DNA of 64,000 nucleotides from Pseudomonas sp. BN417 (GTDB lineage Bacteria > Pseudomonadota > Gammaproteobacteria > Pseudomonadales > Pseudomonadaceae), in the NCBI RefSeq assembly GCF_029871205.1, contig NZ_SSOJ01000154.1:1-64000 (forward strand), in the 5' to 3' direction. The notes beneath the pieces are model-generated. The model made no database searches. It was not told where the DNA came from and saw nothing but the letters and a program-made list of their open reading frames with translations. Shown here in pieces: positions 18,503 through 27,733 of this stretch; the first letter of the stretch is position 1; every line of letters starts with the position of its first letter. The translations under genes were made by a program, and so were the position numbers.

Positions 18503-21500
18503 TCAGGCCTCCACCTCTTTCCATTGCTTGGCCATGCGTTTGTCGGAGACCGCCATGCGGGTGCCCAGTTGCTGGGCGAACAGGGACACGCGGTACTCCT
18601 CCAGCATCCAGCGATAGAGCACCAGGCTGGGGTCGCGCTTGCCCTCCTGGGCGTGCTTGGCCAGGCGCGCCTGGTACTGCTCCCAATAGCCGGCCAGCTC
18701 GCCGGACCAGACGCGGTCGCGCTGCAGCTGCGCGGCGATCTTGTCGAAGCGCTGCTCGATGGCCTTGAGGTAGCGCGGCAGCTCCTTCAGCCATTCAGCC
18801 GGAGTTTCGCGGACGAACCCCGGATAGACCAGGTTGCCCAGCTGCGCCTTGATGTCGTTGAGCGCCACCGCCTGGGCCAGGTCGATGCGGCCCTTGAAGC
18901 GCTTCTGCAGGCCGTGCCAGAGTTTGAGGATGTCCAGGGTCAACCTGGCCAGGCGCTCGGCATGCTCGGCCCAGGCGCCGCGCTTCTTCTCGGCCAGGGA
19001 GGCCAGGGCGGCGCCGTCGCGGGGCAGGCTGGCTTCGCCATCGAGGATGCAGCTGTCCAGGCTGGCCAGGAGGATGTCCTCCACCAGGGCATCAACCCGT
19101 CCGAGGTCGCGATAGAGCAGGCCCAGCTCGGTGAGCCCCGGCAGCTTGCCGCGGAGGAACTTGGCGGTGTCCGCCAGCTGTTGCAGCAGCAGACGCTGCA
19201 AGGCGCGGCGGTGCTGCCACTCGGCCTCGGCCTGGGTCGGGAAGCGGCCTTCCTTGACGGTACCGCCCTCCTCTACCAGCGCCGGGTAGACGGTCATCGA
19301 GAGGCCGGCGACCTTCTGCTGCGTCTTCTCCGCTACCTGGGCGAAGCCCGAGGCTTGCACCGGTTTCTGTTCCTTCTGCTCCTGGGGGATGGCCAGGGCG
19401 GCCTGGCTGGCTTCGGCGAAACGCGCGGTGATCTCGGCCAGGTCGCGGCCTTCGCCGAGGAACTTGCCGCGGGCGTCCACCACTTCCAGGTTCATCTTCA
19501 GGTGGCTTTCCAGCTGAGCGGCGGCCTCGCTCCAGGCCTCTTCCGGCACGCGGGCGCCGGTCATGCGCGTGAGCTCGCGGCCCAGCGCCTCGGACAGCGA
19601 GCCCTGGCCGAAGACCAGCTTGTCCAGCGCCGCCTTGACGAAGTCCGGCACCGGCACGAAGTTCTTGCGGATCGCCTTGGGCAGGTTGCGCACCAAGGCC
19701 ACGCACTTGGTTTCCAGCAGGCCGGGCACCAGCCACTCCAGGCGTTCGGCCGGCAGTTGCGGCAGCAGCGGCGCCGGCACCCGCAGGGTCACGCCGTCGC
19801 GGACGTGTCCAGGCTCGAAGTGGTAGGAAAGCGGCAATTCCAGCTCGCCCAGGCGCAGCTTGTCCGGGTACTGCGCAGCGGTGACTTCGCTGGCTTCACG
19901 GGCCAACACGTCTTCCTCGCGCATGATGAGCAGGTCGGGGTTCTGCGCCCGTTCGCGCTCGTACCACTTCTCGAAGCTGGCGGTCTGGTAGATGTCCGCC
20001 GGCAAGCGCGCGGCGTAGTAGGCGAAAAGGGTTTCCTCGTCGGCGAGGATGTCGCGACGACGGGCCTTGGCTTCCAGTTCGTCGAGCCTTTCCAGCAGCT
20101 GCCGGTTGGCGGCCAGGCATTTCGCCCTGCTGTGGATCTCGCCCCGCACCAGGCCTTCGCGGATGAACAGCTCGCGGGAGACTTCCGGGTCGATCGGGCC
20201 GTAGTGGACGGCGCGGCGGCCGACGATGATCAAGCCGTAAAGGGTGACCTGCTCGAAGGCCACCACCTGGCCACGGCGTTTCTCCCAGTGGGGTTCCAGG
20301 TGGTTTTTCTTCACCAGGTGGGCGGCCAGCGGCTCCAGCCAGTCCGGCTCGATCTTCGCCACCATGCGCGCGAACAGCTTGGTGGTTTCCACCAGCTCGG
20401 CGGCCATGATCCATTGCGGACGCTTCCTGGCGATGGCGGTGCCGGGGTGGATCCAGAAACGCCGCTGGCGTGCGCCGAGGTAGTCGCCCTCCTCGGTCTT
20501 CTGGCCGATCTGGCTGAGCAGGCCGCAGAGGATCGCCTTGTGCACCTTGGCGTAGTCGATGCTGCGCTCCCCGGGCTCCCCGGATTCTGCACTCTTGTAG
20601 GAGCCAGCTTGCTGGCGAACACTGGCGTCCTTCGGGACCTTGCGAGGTTCGCCAGCAAGCTGGCTCCTACCCTTGTCCGCGCCCGGGAAGAGCTTCAGTT
20701 CGCGGCAGATCAGCACCAGTTGGCGGTGGGCATCGCGCCATTCGCGCAGGCGCAGGTAGTTGAGGAAGTTCTTCCGGCACCAGCTGCGCAGCGGGTTGGA
20801 CCCCAGCGCCTGGCGCTGTTCCTCGAAGCCGCGCCAGAGGTTGATCAGCGCGGCGAAGTCGGAGTCCACGTCCTTCCACTGGGCATGGGCCTGATCGGCG
20901 GCCTGCTGGCGCTCGATGGGCCGCTCGCGCGGATCCTGCACCGAGAGCGCGGCGGCGATCACCAGCACCTCGTCGAGGCTGCCCTGGTGGACGCCTTCCA
21001 GCACCATCCGGCCCAGGCGCGGGTCGATGGGCAGGCGCGCCAGCTGGCGGCCGATCGGGGTGAGCTGACCCTCGCGGTTCACCGCCGAGAGTTCCTGCAG
21101 CAGGGTGAAGCCGTCCTTGATCGCCTTGCCGTCCGGCGGCTCGATGAAGGGGAAGGCCTCGATGTCGCCCAGGCGCAGGTGGAGCATCTGCAGGATCACC
21201 GCCGCCAGGTTGGTGCGCAGGATCTCCGGGTCGGTGAAGTCCGGCCGGGAAAGGAAATCCTCCTCGCTGTAGAGGCGCACGCAGATGCCCGGCTCGACCC
21301 GGCCGCAACGGCCTTTGCGCTGGTTGGCGCTGGCCTGGGACACGGCCTCCACCGGCAGGCGCTGGACCTTGGCGCGGTAGCTGTAGCGGCTGATGCGCGC
21401 GGTGCCGCTGTCGATCACGTAGCGGATGCCTGGCACCGTCAGCGAGGTTTCTGCGACGTTGGTGGCCAGCACTATCTTGCGGCCCGCCATGGGCTGGAAG

Positions 21501-22525
21501 ATCTTCTGCTGCTCGGCCGGTGTCAGCCGTGCATAGAGCGGCAGCACTTCGGTGTGCCGCAAGTTGGCCTTGCGCAGCACCTCGGCGCAGTCGCGGATCT
21601 CGCGCTCCCCGGGGAGGAATACCAGCACGTCCCCAGGGCGCTTGCCCACTTCGCGCTCATGGGCCGCAATCTCGTCCAGGGAGCGGAGGATGCCCTGGTC
21701 CACGGACAGGTCGTCGAACAGCGCCTCGCCGTCCTCATCCACCTCGGCAGCCAGCGGGCGATACCAGGTGTCCACCGGGTAGGTGCGGCCTGAGACCTCG
21801 ATGATGGGTGCTTCGCTGAAATGCTTCGAGAAGCGCTCCAGGTCGATGGTGGCGGAGGTAATGATCAGCTTGAGGTCGGGCCGGCGCGGCAGCAATGTCT
21901 TGAGGTAGCCGAGGAGGAAGTCGATGTTCAGGCTGCGCTCGTGGGCCTCGTCGACGATGATGGTGTCGTAGCGCTCGAGGAAACGGTCGTGCTGGGTTTC
22001 GGCCAGCAGGATGCCGTCGGTCATCAGCTTGATCAGGCTGCGCTCGTTGGACTGGTCCTCGAAGCGAACCTGGTAGCCCACCAACTCGCCCAGGGGGCTG
22101 CCGATCTCCTCAGCCACGCGGGTCGCGACGCTGCGTGCCGCCAATCGGCGCGGCTGGGTATGGCCGATCAGGCCGTGAGCGCCGCGGCCGATCTCCAGGC
22201 AGATCTTCGGCAGCTGGGTGGTCTTGCCCGATCCGGTCTCACCGGCGATCACCAGTACCTGGTGCTTCTCTAGCGCGGCCTTGATCTCGTCGCGCTTGGC
22301 GGCGATGGGCAGGGCATCGTCGTAACGCATCACCGGCACGCTGGCGCGGCGCGCCTCGGCCCTCGCCACCGAAGCCTGGAAGCGCTCGGCCCACTGTGTC
22401 AGCTTCGCCTCGTCCGGGTTCTTGCGCAGCTCGTGGAGCTGCCGGCGCAGGCGATGGCGATCGGCGCCCATGGCCTGGTCAAGACGTTTCAAGAGTTGTT
22501 CGGGGCTGGGGGCTTGCTCGCTCAT
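18503..22525 (-). CDS. hrpA: ATP-dependent RNA helicase HrpA, carrying a REPIN insertion
   Basis: A 1340-residue DEAH-box RNA helicase. Walker A GETGSGKT lies at 95-102, the DEAH box at 192-195 (IIVDEAHERS), SAT follows in TSATIDLERF, and the QRxGRxGR-type motif VI appears as NQRKGRCGRVEPG. The HA2 ratchet and OB-like domains follow, then the long C-terminal DUF3418 region typical of HrpA. In E. coli HrpA acts on stalled ribosomes and translation-linked RNA. An in-frame REPIN encodes residues 619-643, in the linker before the OB domain (YAKVHKAILCGLLSQIG). The frame stays open through it, so the protein is probably made. Confidence 0.96.
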   Translation of the reverse strand: MSEQAPSPEQLLKRLDQAMGADRHRLRRQLHELRKNPDEAKLTQWAERFQASVARAEARRASVPVMRYDDALPIAAKRDEIKAALEKHQVLVIAGETGSGKTTQLPKICLEIGRGAHGLIGHTQPRRLAARSVATRVAEEIGSPLGELVGYQVRFEDQSNERSLIKLMTDGILLAETQHDRFLERYDTIIVDEAHERSLNIDFLLGYLKTLLPRRPDLKLIITSATIDLERFSKHFSEAPIIEVSGRTYPVDTWYRPLAAEVDEDGEALFDDLSVDQGILRSLDEIAAHEREVGKRPGDVLVFLPGEREIRDCAEVLRKANLRHTEVLPLYARLTPAEQQKIFQPMAGRKIVLATNVAETSLTVPGIRYVIDSGTARISRYSYRAKVQRLPVEAVSQASANQRKGRCGRVEPGICVRLYSEEDFLSRPDFTDPEILRTNLAAVILQMLHLRLGDIEAFPFIEPPDGKAIKDGFTLLQELSAVNREGQLTPIGRQLARLPIDPRLGRMVLEGVHQGSLDEVLVIAAALSVQDPRERPIERQQAADQAHAQWKDVDSDFAALINLWRGFEEQRQALGSNPLRSWCRKNFLNYLRLREWRDAHRQLVLICRELKLFPGADKGRSQLAGEPRKVPKDASVRQQAGSYKSAESGEPGERSIDYAKVHKAILCGLLSQIGQKTEEGDYLGARQRRFWIHPGTAIARKRPQWIMAAELVETTKLFARMVAKIEPDWLEPLAAHLVKKNHLEPHWEKRRGQVVAFEQVTLYGLIIVGRRAVHYGPIDPEVSRELFIREGLVRGEIHSRAKCLAANRQLLERLDELEAKARRRDILADEETLFAYYAARLPADIYQTASFEKWYERERAQNPDLLIMREEDVLAREASEVTAAQYPDKLRLGELELPLSYHFEPGHVRDGVTLRVPAPLLPQLPAERLEWLVPGLLETKCVALVRNLPKAIRKNFVPVPDFVKAALDKLVFGQGSLSEALGRELTRMTGARVPEEAWSEAAAQLESHLKMNLEVVDARGKFLGEGRDLAEITARFAEASQAALAIPQEQKEQKPVQASGFAQVAEKTQQKVAGLSMTVYPALVEEGGTVKEGRFPTQAEAEWQHRRALQRLLLQQLADTAKFLRGKLPGLTELGLLYRDLGRVDALVEDILLASLDSCILDGEASLPRDGAALASLAEKKRGAWAEHAERLARLTLDILKLWHGLQKRFKGRIDLAQAVALNDIKAQLGNLVYPGFVRETPAEWLKELPRYLKAIEQRFDKIAAQLQRDRVWSGELAGYWEQYQARLAKHAQEGKRDPSLVLYRWMLEEYRVSLFAQQLGTRMAVSDKRMAKQWKEVEA
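20597..20670. repeat. REPIN inside hrpA, translated in frame
   Basis: Two perfect 24-bp inverted arms (20597-20620 and 20647-20670; gtaggagccagcttgctggc is the arm core) flank a 26-base spacer. The sequence type (GTAGGAGCCAGCTTGCTGGCGAAC) is a well-known Pseudomonas REP and differs from the other REPs in this window. It lies entirely within hrpA and is read through as residues 619-643. Confidence 0.95.
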
Positions 22526-22765
22526 CGGGTCCGTTCGGTCAGGCAGGTCTGTTCGACAAGGGCGGGATTGTCGCAGATTTCCCCTGCCGAGGGCGGCGAC
22601 CTATAGGGGCGAATTCATTCGCCCCTGCACAGCAATTGGGGCCACGGACTTGTGGGAGCGATTTCAATCGCGATGCAAGCCGCAGGCTTGCCCTACCTCA
22701 CCGCATCGAAAGTGCTGCATCATCCTTTTCGCGAATGAATTCGCTCCCACAATTTCCCCCCGAAA
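22526..22765. repeat. REP/REPIN sequences between hrpA and fadD1
   Basis: A compact REP palindrome lies at 22606-22630 (ggggcgaattcattcgcccc). A REPIN at 22649-22752 has gtgggagcgatttcaatcgc and gcgaatgaattcgctcccac as its inverted half-sites. No gene is supported. Confidence 0.85.
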
Positions 22766-22769
22766 CGAC

Positions 22770-22793
22770 AAGGCCCCGCGTTTGCGGGGCCTT
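22770..22793 (-). terminator. Hairpin terminator downstream of fadD1
   Basis: A 10-bp perfect stem aaggccccgc/gcggggcctt with a 4-base loop, 18 bases beyond the fadD1 stop. No long U-run follows on the minus strand, so strength is uncertain. Confidence 0.7.
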
Positions 22794-22810
22794 GCGTGGC
22801 GGGAGCGGGA

Positions 22811-24517
22811 TCAGGCCTTGACCTGCTCCTTCTTCGCGTTGAGCTTCTTCAGCTCTTCGTCACGCAGTTCGCGGCGCAGGATCTTGCCGACGTTGGTGGT
22901 CGGCAGGCTGTCGCGGAACTCGATGGCGCGGGGCACCTTGTAGCCGGTGACGTTGCTGCGCATGTGCTCCATCACCTGCTCCTTGGTCAGGCTGACGCCG
23001 GGCTTGGCCACCACGAACATCTTGATCGCCTCGCCGGATTTCTCGTCCGGCACGCCGATGGCGGCGCACTGCAGCACGCCTGGCAGGGTCACCAGTACGT
23101 CTTCCAGCTCGTTCGGGTACACGTTGAAGCCGGACACCAGGATCATGTCTTTCTTGCGATCGACGATGCGCATGAAGCCGTCGTCCTGGATCACCGCGAT
23201 GTCGCCGGTCTTCAGCCAGCCGTCGGCGTCGAGGATTTCGTCGGTAGCCTCCTGGCGTTGCCAGTAGCCCTTCATGACCTGGGGACCCTTGACGCAGAGT
23301 TCGCCCGGGGCGCCCCGCCCGACATCATTGCCGGCGTCGTCCACCACCTTGCACTGGGTGGACGGAACCGGGATACCGATGGTGCCGATCTGGTTGTTCT
23401 CGAAGGTGTTCACCGACACCACCGGGCTGGTCTCGGTCATGCCGTAGCCTTCGCAGATGGCGCAGCCGGTGACCTCTTCCCAGCGCTCGGCCGCGGCCTG
23501 TTGCAAGGCCATGCCGCCGGAGAAGGTGGCCTTCAGCGAGGAGAAGTCCAGGTTGCGGAAATCCTGGTTGTTGCACAGCGCCACGAACAGGGTGTTCAGG
23601 CCGACGAAGCCGGTGAACTTCCACTGCGCCAGCTCCTTGGTCATGGCCGGCAGATCGCGCGGGTTGCTGATCAGGATGTTGTGGCCGCCGATCAGCATCA
23701 TCGCCATGCAATGGAAGGTAAAAGCGTAGATGTGATAGAGCGGCAGCGGGGCGATGAGGATCTCGCTGCCCTCACTCATGTTGGCCCCCATCAGCGCCTT
23801 GACCTGGAGCATGTTGGCCACCAGGTTGCGGTGGGTCAGCATCGCGCCCTTGGCCACGCCCGTGGTGCCGCCGGTGTACTGCAACACGGCGATGTCGCCG
23901 CTCGACGGGCTGGCTTCGGCTACGGCGCGGCCACGACCCTTGGCCAGGGCGTCGTTGAGCTTGACCGCCTGGGGCAGCTTGAAGGGCGGCACCATCTTCT
24001 TCACATGCTTGATCACGGCATTGACCAGGATGCGCTTGAAGGCCGGCAGCAGGTCGCCCACTTCAGTGACTATGACGTGCTTGACACCGGTCTTCGGCAG
24101 CACGTCCTCGGCCAGGTGGGCCATGTTGGCCAGGCAGACCAGCGCCTTGGCGCCGGCGTCGTTGAATTGGTGCTCCATCTCCCGCGCGGTGTACAGCGGG
24201 TTGGTGTTGACCACCACCATGCCGGCGCGGATGGCGCCGAACACGACCACCGGGTATTGCAGGATGTTCGGCAACTGCACGGCGATGCGGTCGCCGGGCT
24301 TGAGGTCGGTGTGGTTCTGCAGGTAGGCGGCGAAGGCACCGGACAGTTCATAGAGCTCACCGTAGGTGAGGGTCTTGCCCAGGTTGCTGAATGCAGGCTT
24401 GTCGGCAAAGCGTTGGCAGGACTGCTTCAGTACCGCCTGGACATTGGGGTACTGATCGGCATTGATCTCGGCAGGTACGCCCGCTGGATACTTGTCCTTC
24501 CAGAAGTTTTCGGTCAT
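22811..24517 (-). CDS. fadD1: Long-chain-fatty-acid-CoA ligase
   Basis: A 568-residue AMP-forming acyl-CoA synthetase that activates imported fatty acids to acyl-CoA at the inner membrane. The AMP-binding P-loop YTGGTTGVAKG, the EGYGMTETSP motif (A5), the GWLKTGD motif (A7) and the FACS segment DRKKDMILVSGFNVYPNELE are all present, and the catalytic Lys lies in NVGKILRRELRDE. It matches P. aeruginosa FadD1 closely from memory, with a nearly identical opening (MTENFWKDKYPAG against MIENFWKDKYPAG). A perfect 18-bp palindrome lies 33 bases before its start. fadD2 lies 341 bases upstream on the same strand. Confidence 0.96.
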   Translation of the reverse strand: MTENFWKDKYPAGVPAEINADQYPNVQAVLKQSCQRFADKPAFSNLGKTLTYGELYELSGAFAAYLQNHTDLKPGDRIAVQLPNILQYPVVVFGAIRAGMVVVNTNPLYTAREMEHQFNDAGAKALVCLANMAHLAEDVLPKTGVKHVIVTEVGDLLPAFKRILVNAVIKHVKKMVPPFKLPQAVKLNDALAKGRGRAVAEASPSSGDIAVLQYTGGTTGVAKGAMLTHRNLVANMLQVKALMGANMSEGSEILIAPLPLYHIYAFTFHCMAMMLIGGHNILISNPRDLPAMTKELAQWKFTGFVGLNTLFVALCNNQDFRNLDFSSLKATFSGGMALQQAAAERWEEVTGCAICEGYGMTETSPVVSVNTFENNQIGTIGIPVPSTQCKVVDDAGNDVGRGAPGELCVKGPQVMKGYWQRQEATDEILDADGWLKTGDIAVIQDDGFMRIVDRKKDMILVSGFNVYPNELEDVLVTLPGVLQCAAIGVPDEKSGEAIKMFVVAKPGVSLTKEQVMEHMRSNVTGYKVPRAIEFRDSLPTTNVGKILRRELRDEELKKLNAKKEQVKA

Positions 24518-24858
24518 GGAAGCCCACTCCTAAGCAACAGCTGATTTTCACTGTCCTCGAGGACAGTTATTTGTTGTGTTCTGTGCGATTGTGCGCCCGT
24601 CCGGGCAAAAAAACGCGCCGAGAGTAGCAGCTTTGCCAAAGGGCCACCAGCACCAAACCTGCCCTAGCCAGTCACAAAAATGACTAGACCCCGACAATCA
24701 GGTCATTTTTGGAGTTCCAGCTCTAATCCACCGGCAATCCGCGGAATACGGGGCTTTCACGGGTACTGAGGGAAGCGTGACGCGGATTGGGCACGGGGCT
24801 CGAGGAAGCGGAACGGATGAAGCGGGGCAGGACGGATCGCCCGCCCCGCCCTTTCGTA
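24518..24858. promoter_or_regulatory. fadD1 upstream region with two strong inverted repeats
   Basis: 24550-24567 is a perfect 18-bp palindrome, ACTGTCCTCGAGGACAGT, 33 bases upstream of the fadD1 ATG. 24675-24684 and 24702-24711 form a 10-bp perfect inverted repeat (CAAAAATGAC, GTCATTTTTG) with a 17-base spacer. Neither matches the PsrA consensus G/CAAAC(N2-4)GTTTG/C as I recall it. A GC-rich hairpin (gcggggc/gccccgc) at about 24822-24849 may terminate fadD2. Confidence 0.6.
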
Positions 24859-26547
24859 TCAGGCGAAGTCGCGCAGCTCGCGACGGAGGATCTTGCCCAC
24901 CGGGGTCATCGGCAGGGCGTCCTTCAGCACGATGTGCTTGGGCACCTTGTAGCCGGTGAAGTTTTCCTTGCAGTAGGCCTTCAGCTCCTCGACGCTGACG
25001 CCACCCTCGCGGGCCACCACGAAGAGCTTCACCGCTTCGCCGGACTTGTCGTCGGGCACGCCGATGGCCGCGCAGCTGGCCACCTTGGGATGCGCCATGA
25101 CCACGTCCTCGATCTCGTTCGGGTAGACGTTGAAGCCGGACACTATGATCAGGTCCTTCTTGCGGTCGACGATGCGCACATAGCCATCCGGGTCGATCAC
25201 CGCGATATCGCCGGTCTTCAGCCAGCCGTCGGCATCCAGCACCTCGGCGGTCGCCTCGGGGCGCTGCCAGTAACCCTTCATCACCTGCGGACCCTTGATG
25301 CAGAGCTCGCCACGCTCGCCCAGCGGCAGTTCGTTGCCGTTGTCGTCGATGGTCTTGAAGGCGGTGCCCGGCACCGGGATGCCCACGCTGCCCAGGCGCG
25401 CCTGGCTGCCGTAGGGGTTGGTGCTGGCCACGGGCGAAGTCTCGGTCAGGCCATAGCCTTCCACCACCGAGCAGCCGGTCATGGATTGCCAGCGCTCGGC
25501 CGTGGCCTTGACCAGGGCAGTGCCGCCGGAATTGGTGACCTTGAGGTTGGAGAAGTCGAGGCTCTTGAACTCGGGGTGGTCCATCAGCGCGACGAACAGG
25601 GTGTTAAGCCCCAGCAGCGCGGAGAAGCGCCACTTCTTCAGCTCCTTGATGAAGCCGCCGATATCCCGCGGGTTGGTGATGAGGATGTTGTGGTTGCCGT
25701 TGACCATCATGCACATGCAGTTCGCGGTGAAGGCATAGATGTGGTACAGCGGCAGCGGCGCGATCATGATCTCCTGGCCCTGCTTCATCAGCGGCGCGCC
25801 GTCCGGCCCCTGCTGCGACAGGCAGGCATCCACCTGCTGCATGTTGGCCACCAGGTTGCCGTGGGTCAGCATGGCGCCCTTGGCCACCCCGGTGGTGCCG
25901 CCGGTGTACTGCAGCACGGCGATGTCGTCCAGGCCCACCCGGACCGGCTTCAGCGCATGGCCCTGGCCCTGCTTCAGCGCCTCCTTGAAGGGCACCGCCT
26001 GGGGCAGGTGGAAGTCGGGGACCATCTTCTTCACCTTCTTCACCAGGGTGTTCACCAGCCAGCCCTTGAGGCTCGGCAGCATGTCGCCCATGCGCGCCTC
26101 GATCAGGTACTCGATCTCGGTGTCGGGCAGCACCTCTTCGACCAGCTTGCCGAACAGGTTGATGTAGACCAGCGCACGTACCCCGGCGTCCTTGAACTGG
26201 TGACGCATCTCGCGGGGGGTGTAGAGGGGGTTGGTGTTGACCACGATCAGCCCGGCACGCAGGGCGCCGAACACGGCGATGGGGTATTGCAGGACATTGG
26301 GCATCTGCACGGCGATGCGGTCGCCGGGTTTGAGGTCGGTGTTTTTCTGCAGGTAGGCGGCGAAGGCGGCGGACTGGCGGTCCAGCTCGGCATAGGTCAG
26401 GGTCACGCCCAGGTTGCTGAAGGCCGGGCGGTCGGCGAATTTCTTGCAGGACCGCTCGAACACCTCGATCACCGACTTGTAGGCGGCCAGATCGATATGG
26501 TTGGGCACGCCGGCCGGGCGTTTGTCGCTCCAGAAATCAGGTTGCAT
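24859..26547 (-). CDS. fadD2: Long-chain-fatty-acid-CoA ligase, fadD1 paralogue
   Basis: A 562-residue acyl-CoA synthetase paralogous to the next gene, with the same motifs: YTGGTTGVAKG, EGYGLTETSP, GWLKTGD and DRKKDLIIVSGFNVYPNEIE, ending in PVGKILRRELRDFA. It starts at the ATG at 26547 (MQPDFWSDKRPAG); the longer frame to 26631 has no family support. In P. aeruginosa FadD1 and FadD2 are reported to differ in preferred chain length. The order hydrolase-fadD2-fadD1 keeps a lipase-like gene beside the ligases that use its products. Confidence 0.95.
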   Translation of the reverse strand: MQPDFWSDKRPAGVPNHIDLAAYKSVIEVFERSCKKFADRPAFSNLGVTLTYAELDRQSAAFAAYLQKNTDLKPGDRIAVQMPNVLQYPIAVFGALRAGLIVVNTNPLYTPREMRHQFKDAGVRALVYINLFGKLVEEVLPDTEIEYLIEARMGDMLPSLKGWLVNTLVKKVKKMVPDFHLPQAVPFKEALKQGQGHALKPVRVGLDDIAVLQYTGGTTGVAKGAMLTHGNLVANMQQVDACLSQQGPDGAPLMKQGQEIMIAPLPLYHIYAFTANCMCMMVNGNHNILITNPRDIGGFIKELKKWRFSALLGLNTLFVALMDHPEFKSLDFSNLKVTNSGGTALVKATAERWQSMTGCSVVEGYGLTETSPVASTNPYGSQARLGSVGIPVPGTAFKTIDDNGNELPLGERGELCIKGPQVMKGYWQRPEATAEVLDADGWLKTGDIAVIDPDGYVRIVDRKKDLIIVSGFNVYPNEIEDVVMAHPKVASCAAIGVPDDKSGEAVKLFVVAREGGVSVEELKAYCKENFTGYKVPKHIVLKDALPMTPVGKILRRELRDFA

Positions 26548-26773
26548 TTGTTCTTGTCCTCTTAGCCCTGAAAATGTCTGGCCCGCGCTGCGGGGCTGCC
26601 CGGAACTTAGCAGCTCCCTGGCAGGGCGCAAATACTCCAGCGGGCGTCATTGACCGCGTGAATCTTGCCGCTCAAGTGTTGCACTTCATGGAACCGGCCG
26701 GTCACCATTGGATGCTTTGCGTCATGCGACCGCCTGTGCACAATGCGCCCACGCCCCTGGCAAAGGATCCGCT

Positions 26774-27733
26774 ATGCGCCACGATGCTTTCTGGCTCGAC
26801 TCCAGCGATGCAGTGCCCCTGTACGTCAACCACTGGTCCGGCGATAGCCCGCCGCGCGCGGTGATCATGCTGTCCCACGGCATGGCCGAGCACAGTGGCC
26901 GCTATGCCCGCCTGGGCGAGGCCCTGGTCGCTGCCGGATTCGAGCTTTACGCCCTTGATCAGCGCGGCCACGGGCGCAGCGCGGAGCACGGCACCCTCGG
27001 CCAGTACGCCGCGGAGGACGGCTGGAGCAAGGTGGTCGGCGACCTCGCCAGCCTCAACCACCATATCCGCCAGCAGCATCCCCGTGCCCCCATCTTCCTC
27101 CTGGGCCACAGCATGGGCAGCTACATCGGCCAGGCCTACCTGATGCATCACAGTTGCAGCCTGCAAGGCGCCATCCTCTCCGGCTCCAACTATCAGCCGG
27201 TGGCGCTGTACCGGATGGCCAGGCTGGTGGCCCGCTTCGAACGCTGGCGCCAGGGCAAGGAGGGCCGCAGCGCGCTGATCGAGTTCCTCTCCTTCGGCTC
27301 CTTCAACAAGACCTTCAAGCCCAACCGCACGGCCTTCGACTGGCTGAGCCGCGACCCGCAGGAAGTGGACAAGTACGTGGACGACCCGCTCTGCGGCTTC
27401 CGCTGCACCAACCAGTTGTGGCTCGACCTGCTCGGCGGGCTTCAGAACATCACCTCGCCGAAACACCTGGCGCAGATCGACCCCGACCTGCCGCTGCTGG
27501 TGATCGGCGGCGAGCGCGACCCGGTCAGCGAAGGCCGGCGCCTGCAGCAACTGGCCAAGGCCCTGCGCCTGGCCGGCATCAGGGACGTGCAACTGAACCT
27601 CTACCCCGACGCCCGCCACGAGCTGCTCAACGAGAGCAACCGAGACGAGGTGACCCAAGACCTGATCGACTGGCTGGAGCAGGCCCTTGCCCACAGTCGA
27701 CACCATCAACCGCAAGCCAAGGAGACCGCATGA
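26774..27733 (+). CDS. Alpha/beta hydrolase, lysophospholipase/monoacylglycerol-lipase type
   Basis: A 319-residue soluble alpha/beta hydrolase of the PldB/monoacylglycerol lipase group. The nucleophile elbow is GHSMG with Ser113, an oxyanion segment is LSHGMAEHSGRY, and the acid and base are probably in IGGERDPVSEG and YPDARHELLNES. The ATG at 26774 has AAAGGA ten bases upstream. It overlaps phaJ1 by four bases (ATGA), so the two are co-translated. Divergent from fadD2, it would release fatty acids for FadD activation; the actual lipid substrate is unknown. Confidence 0.9.
   Translation: MRHDAFWLDSSDAVPLYVNHWSGDSPPRAVIMLSHGMAEHSGRYARLGEALVAAGFELYALDQRGHGRSAEHGTLGQYAAEDGWSKVVGDLASLNHHIRQQHPRAPIFLLGHSMGSYIGQAYLMHHSCSLQGAILSGSNYQPVALYRMARLVARFERWRQGKEGRSALIEFLSFGSFNKTFKPNRTAFDWLSRDPQEVDKYVDDPLCGFRCTNQLWLDLLGGLQNITSPKHLAQIDPDLPLLVIGGERDPVSEGRRLQQLAKALRLAGIRDVQLNLYPDARHELLNESNRDEVTQDLIDWLEQALAHSRHHQPQAKETA

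Noticed and set aside
18524-21793. A 1089-codon plus-strand open frame
   Set aside because: It is antisense to hrpA and shows only Gln/His/Gly/Ala-rich sequence with no domain.
24675-24711. PsrA operator upstream of fadD1
   Set aside because: The inverted repeat CAAAAATGAC/GTCATTTTTG has a 17-base spacer and does not match the short-spaced PsrA consensus as I recall it.
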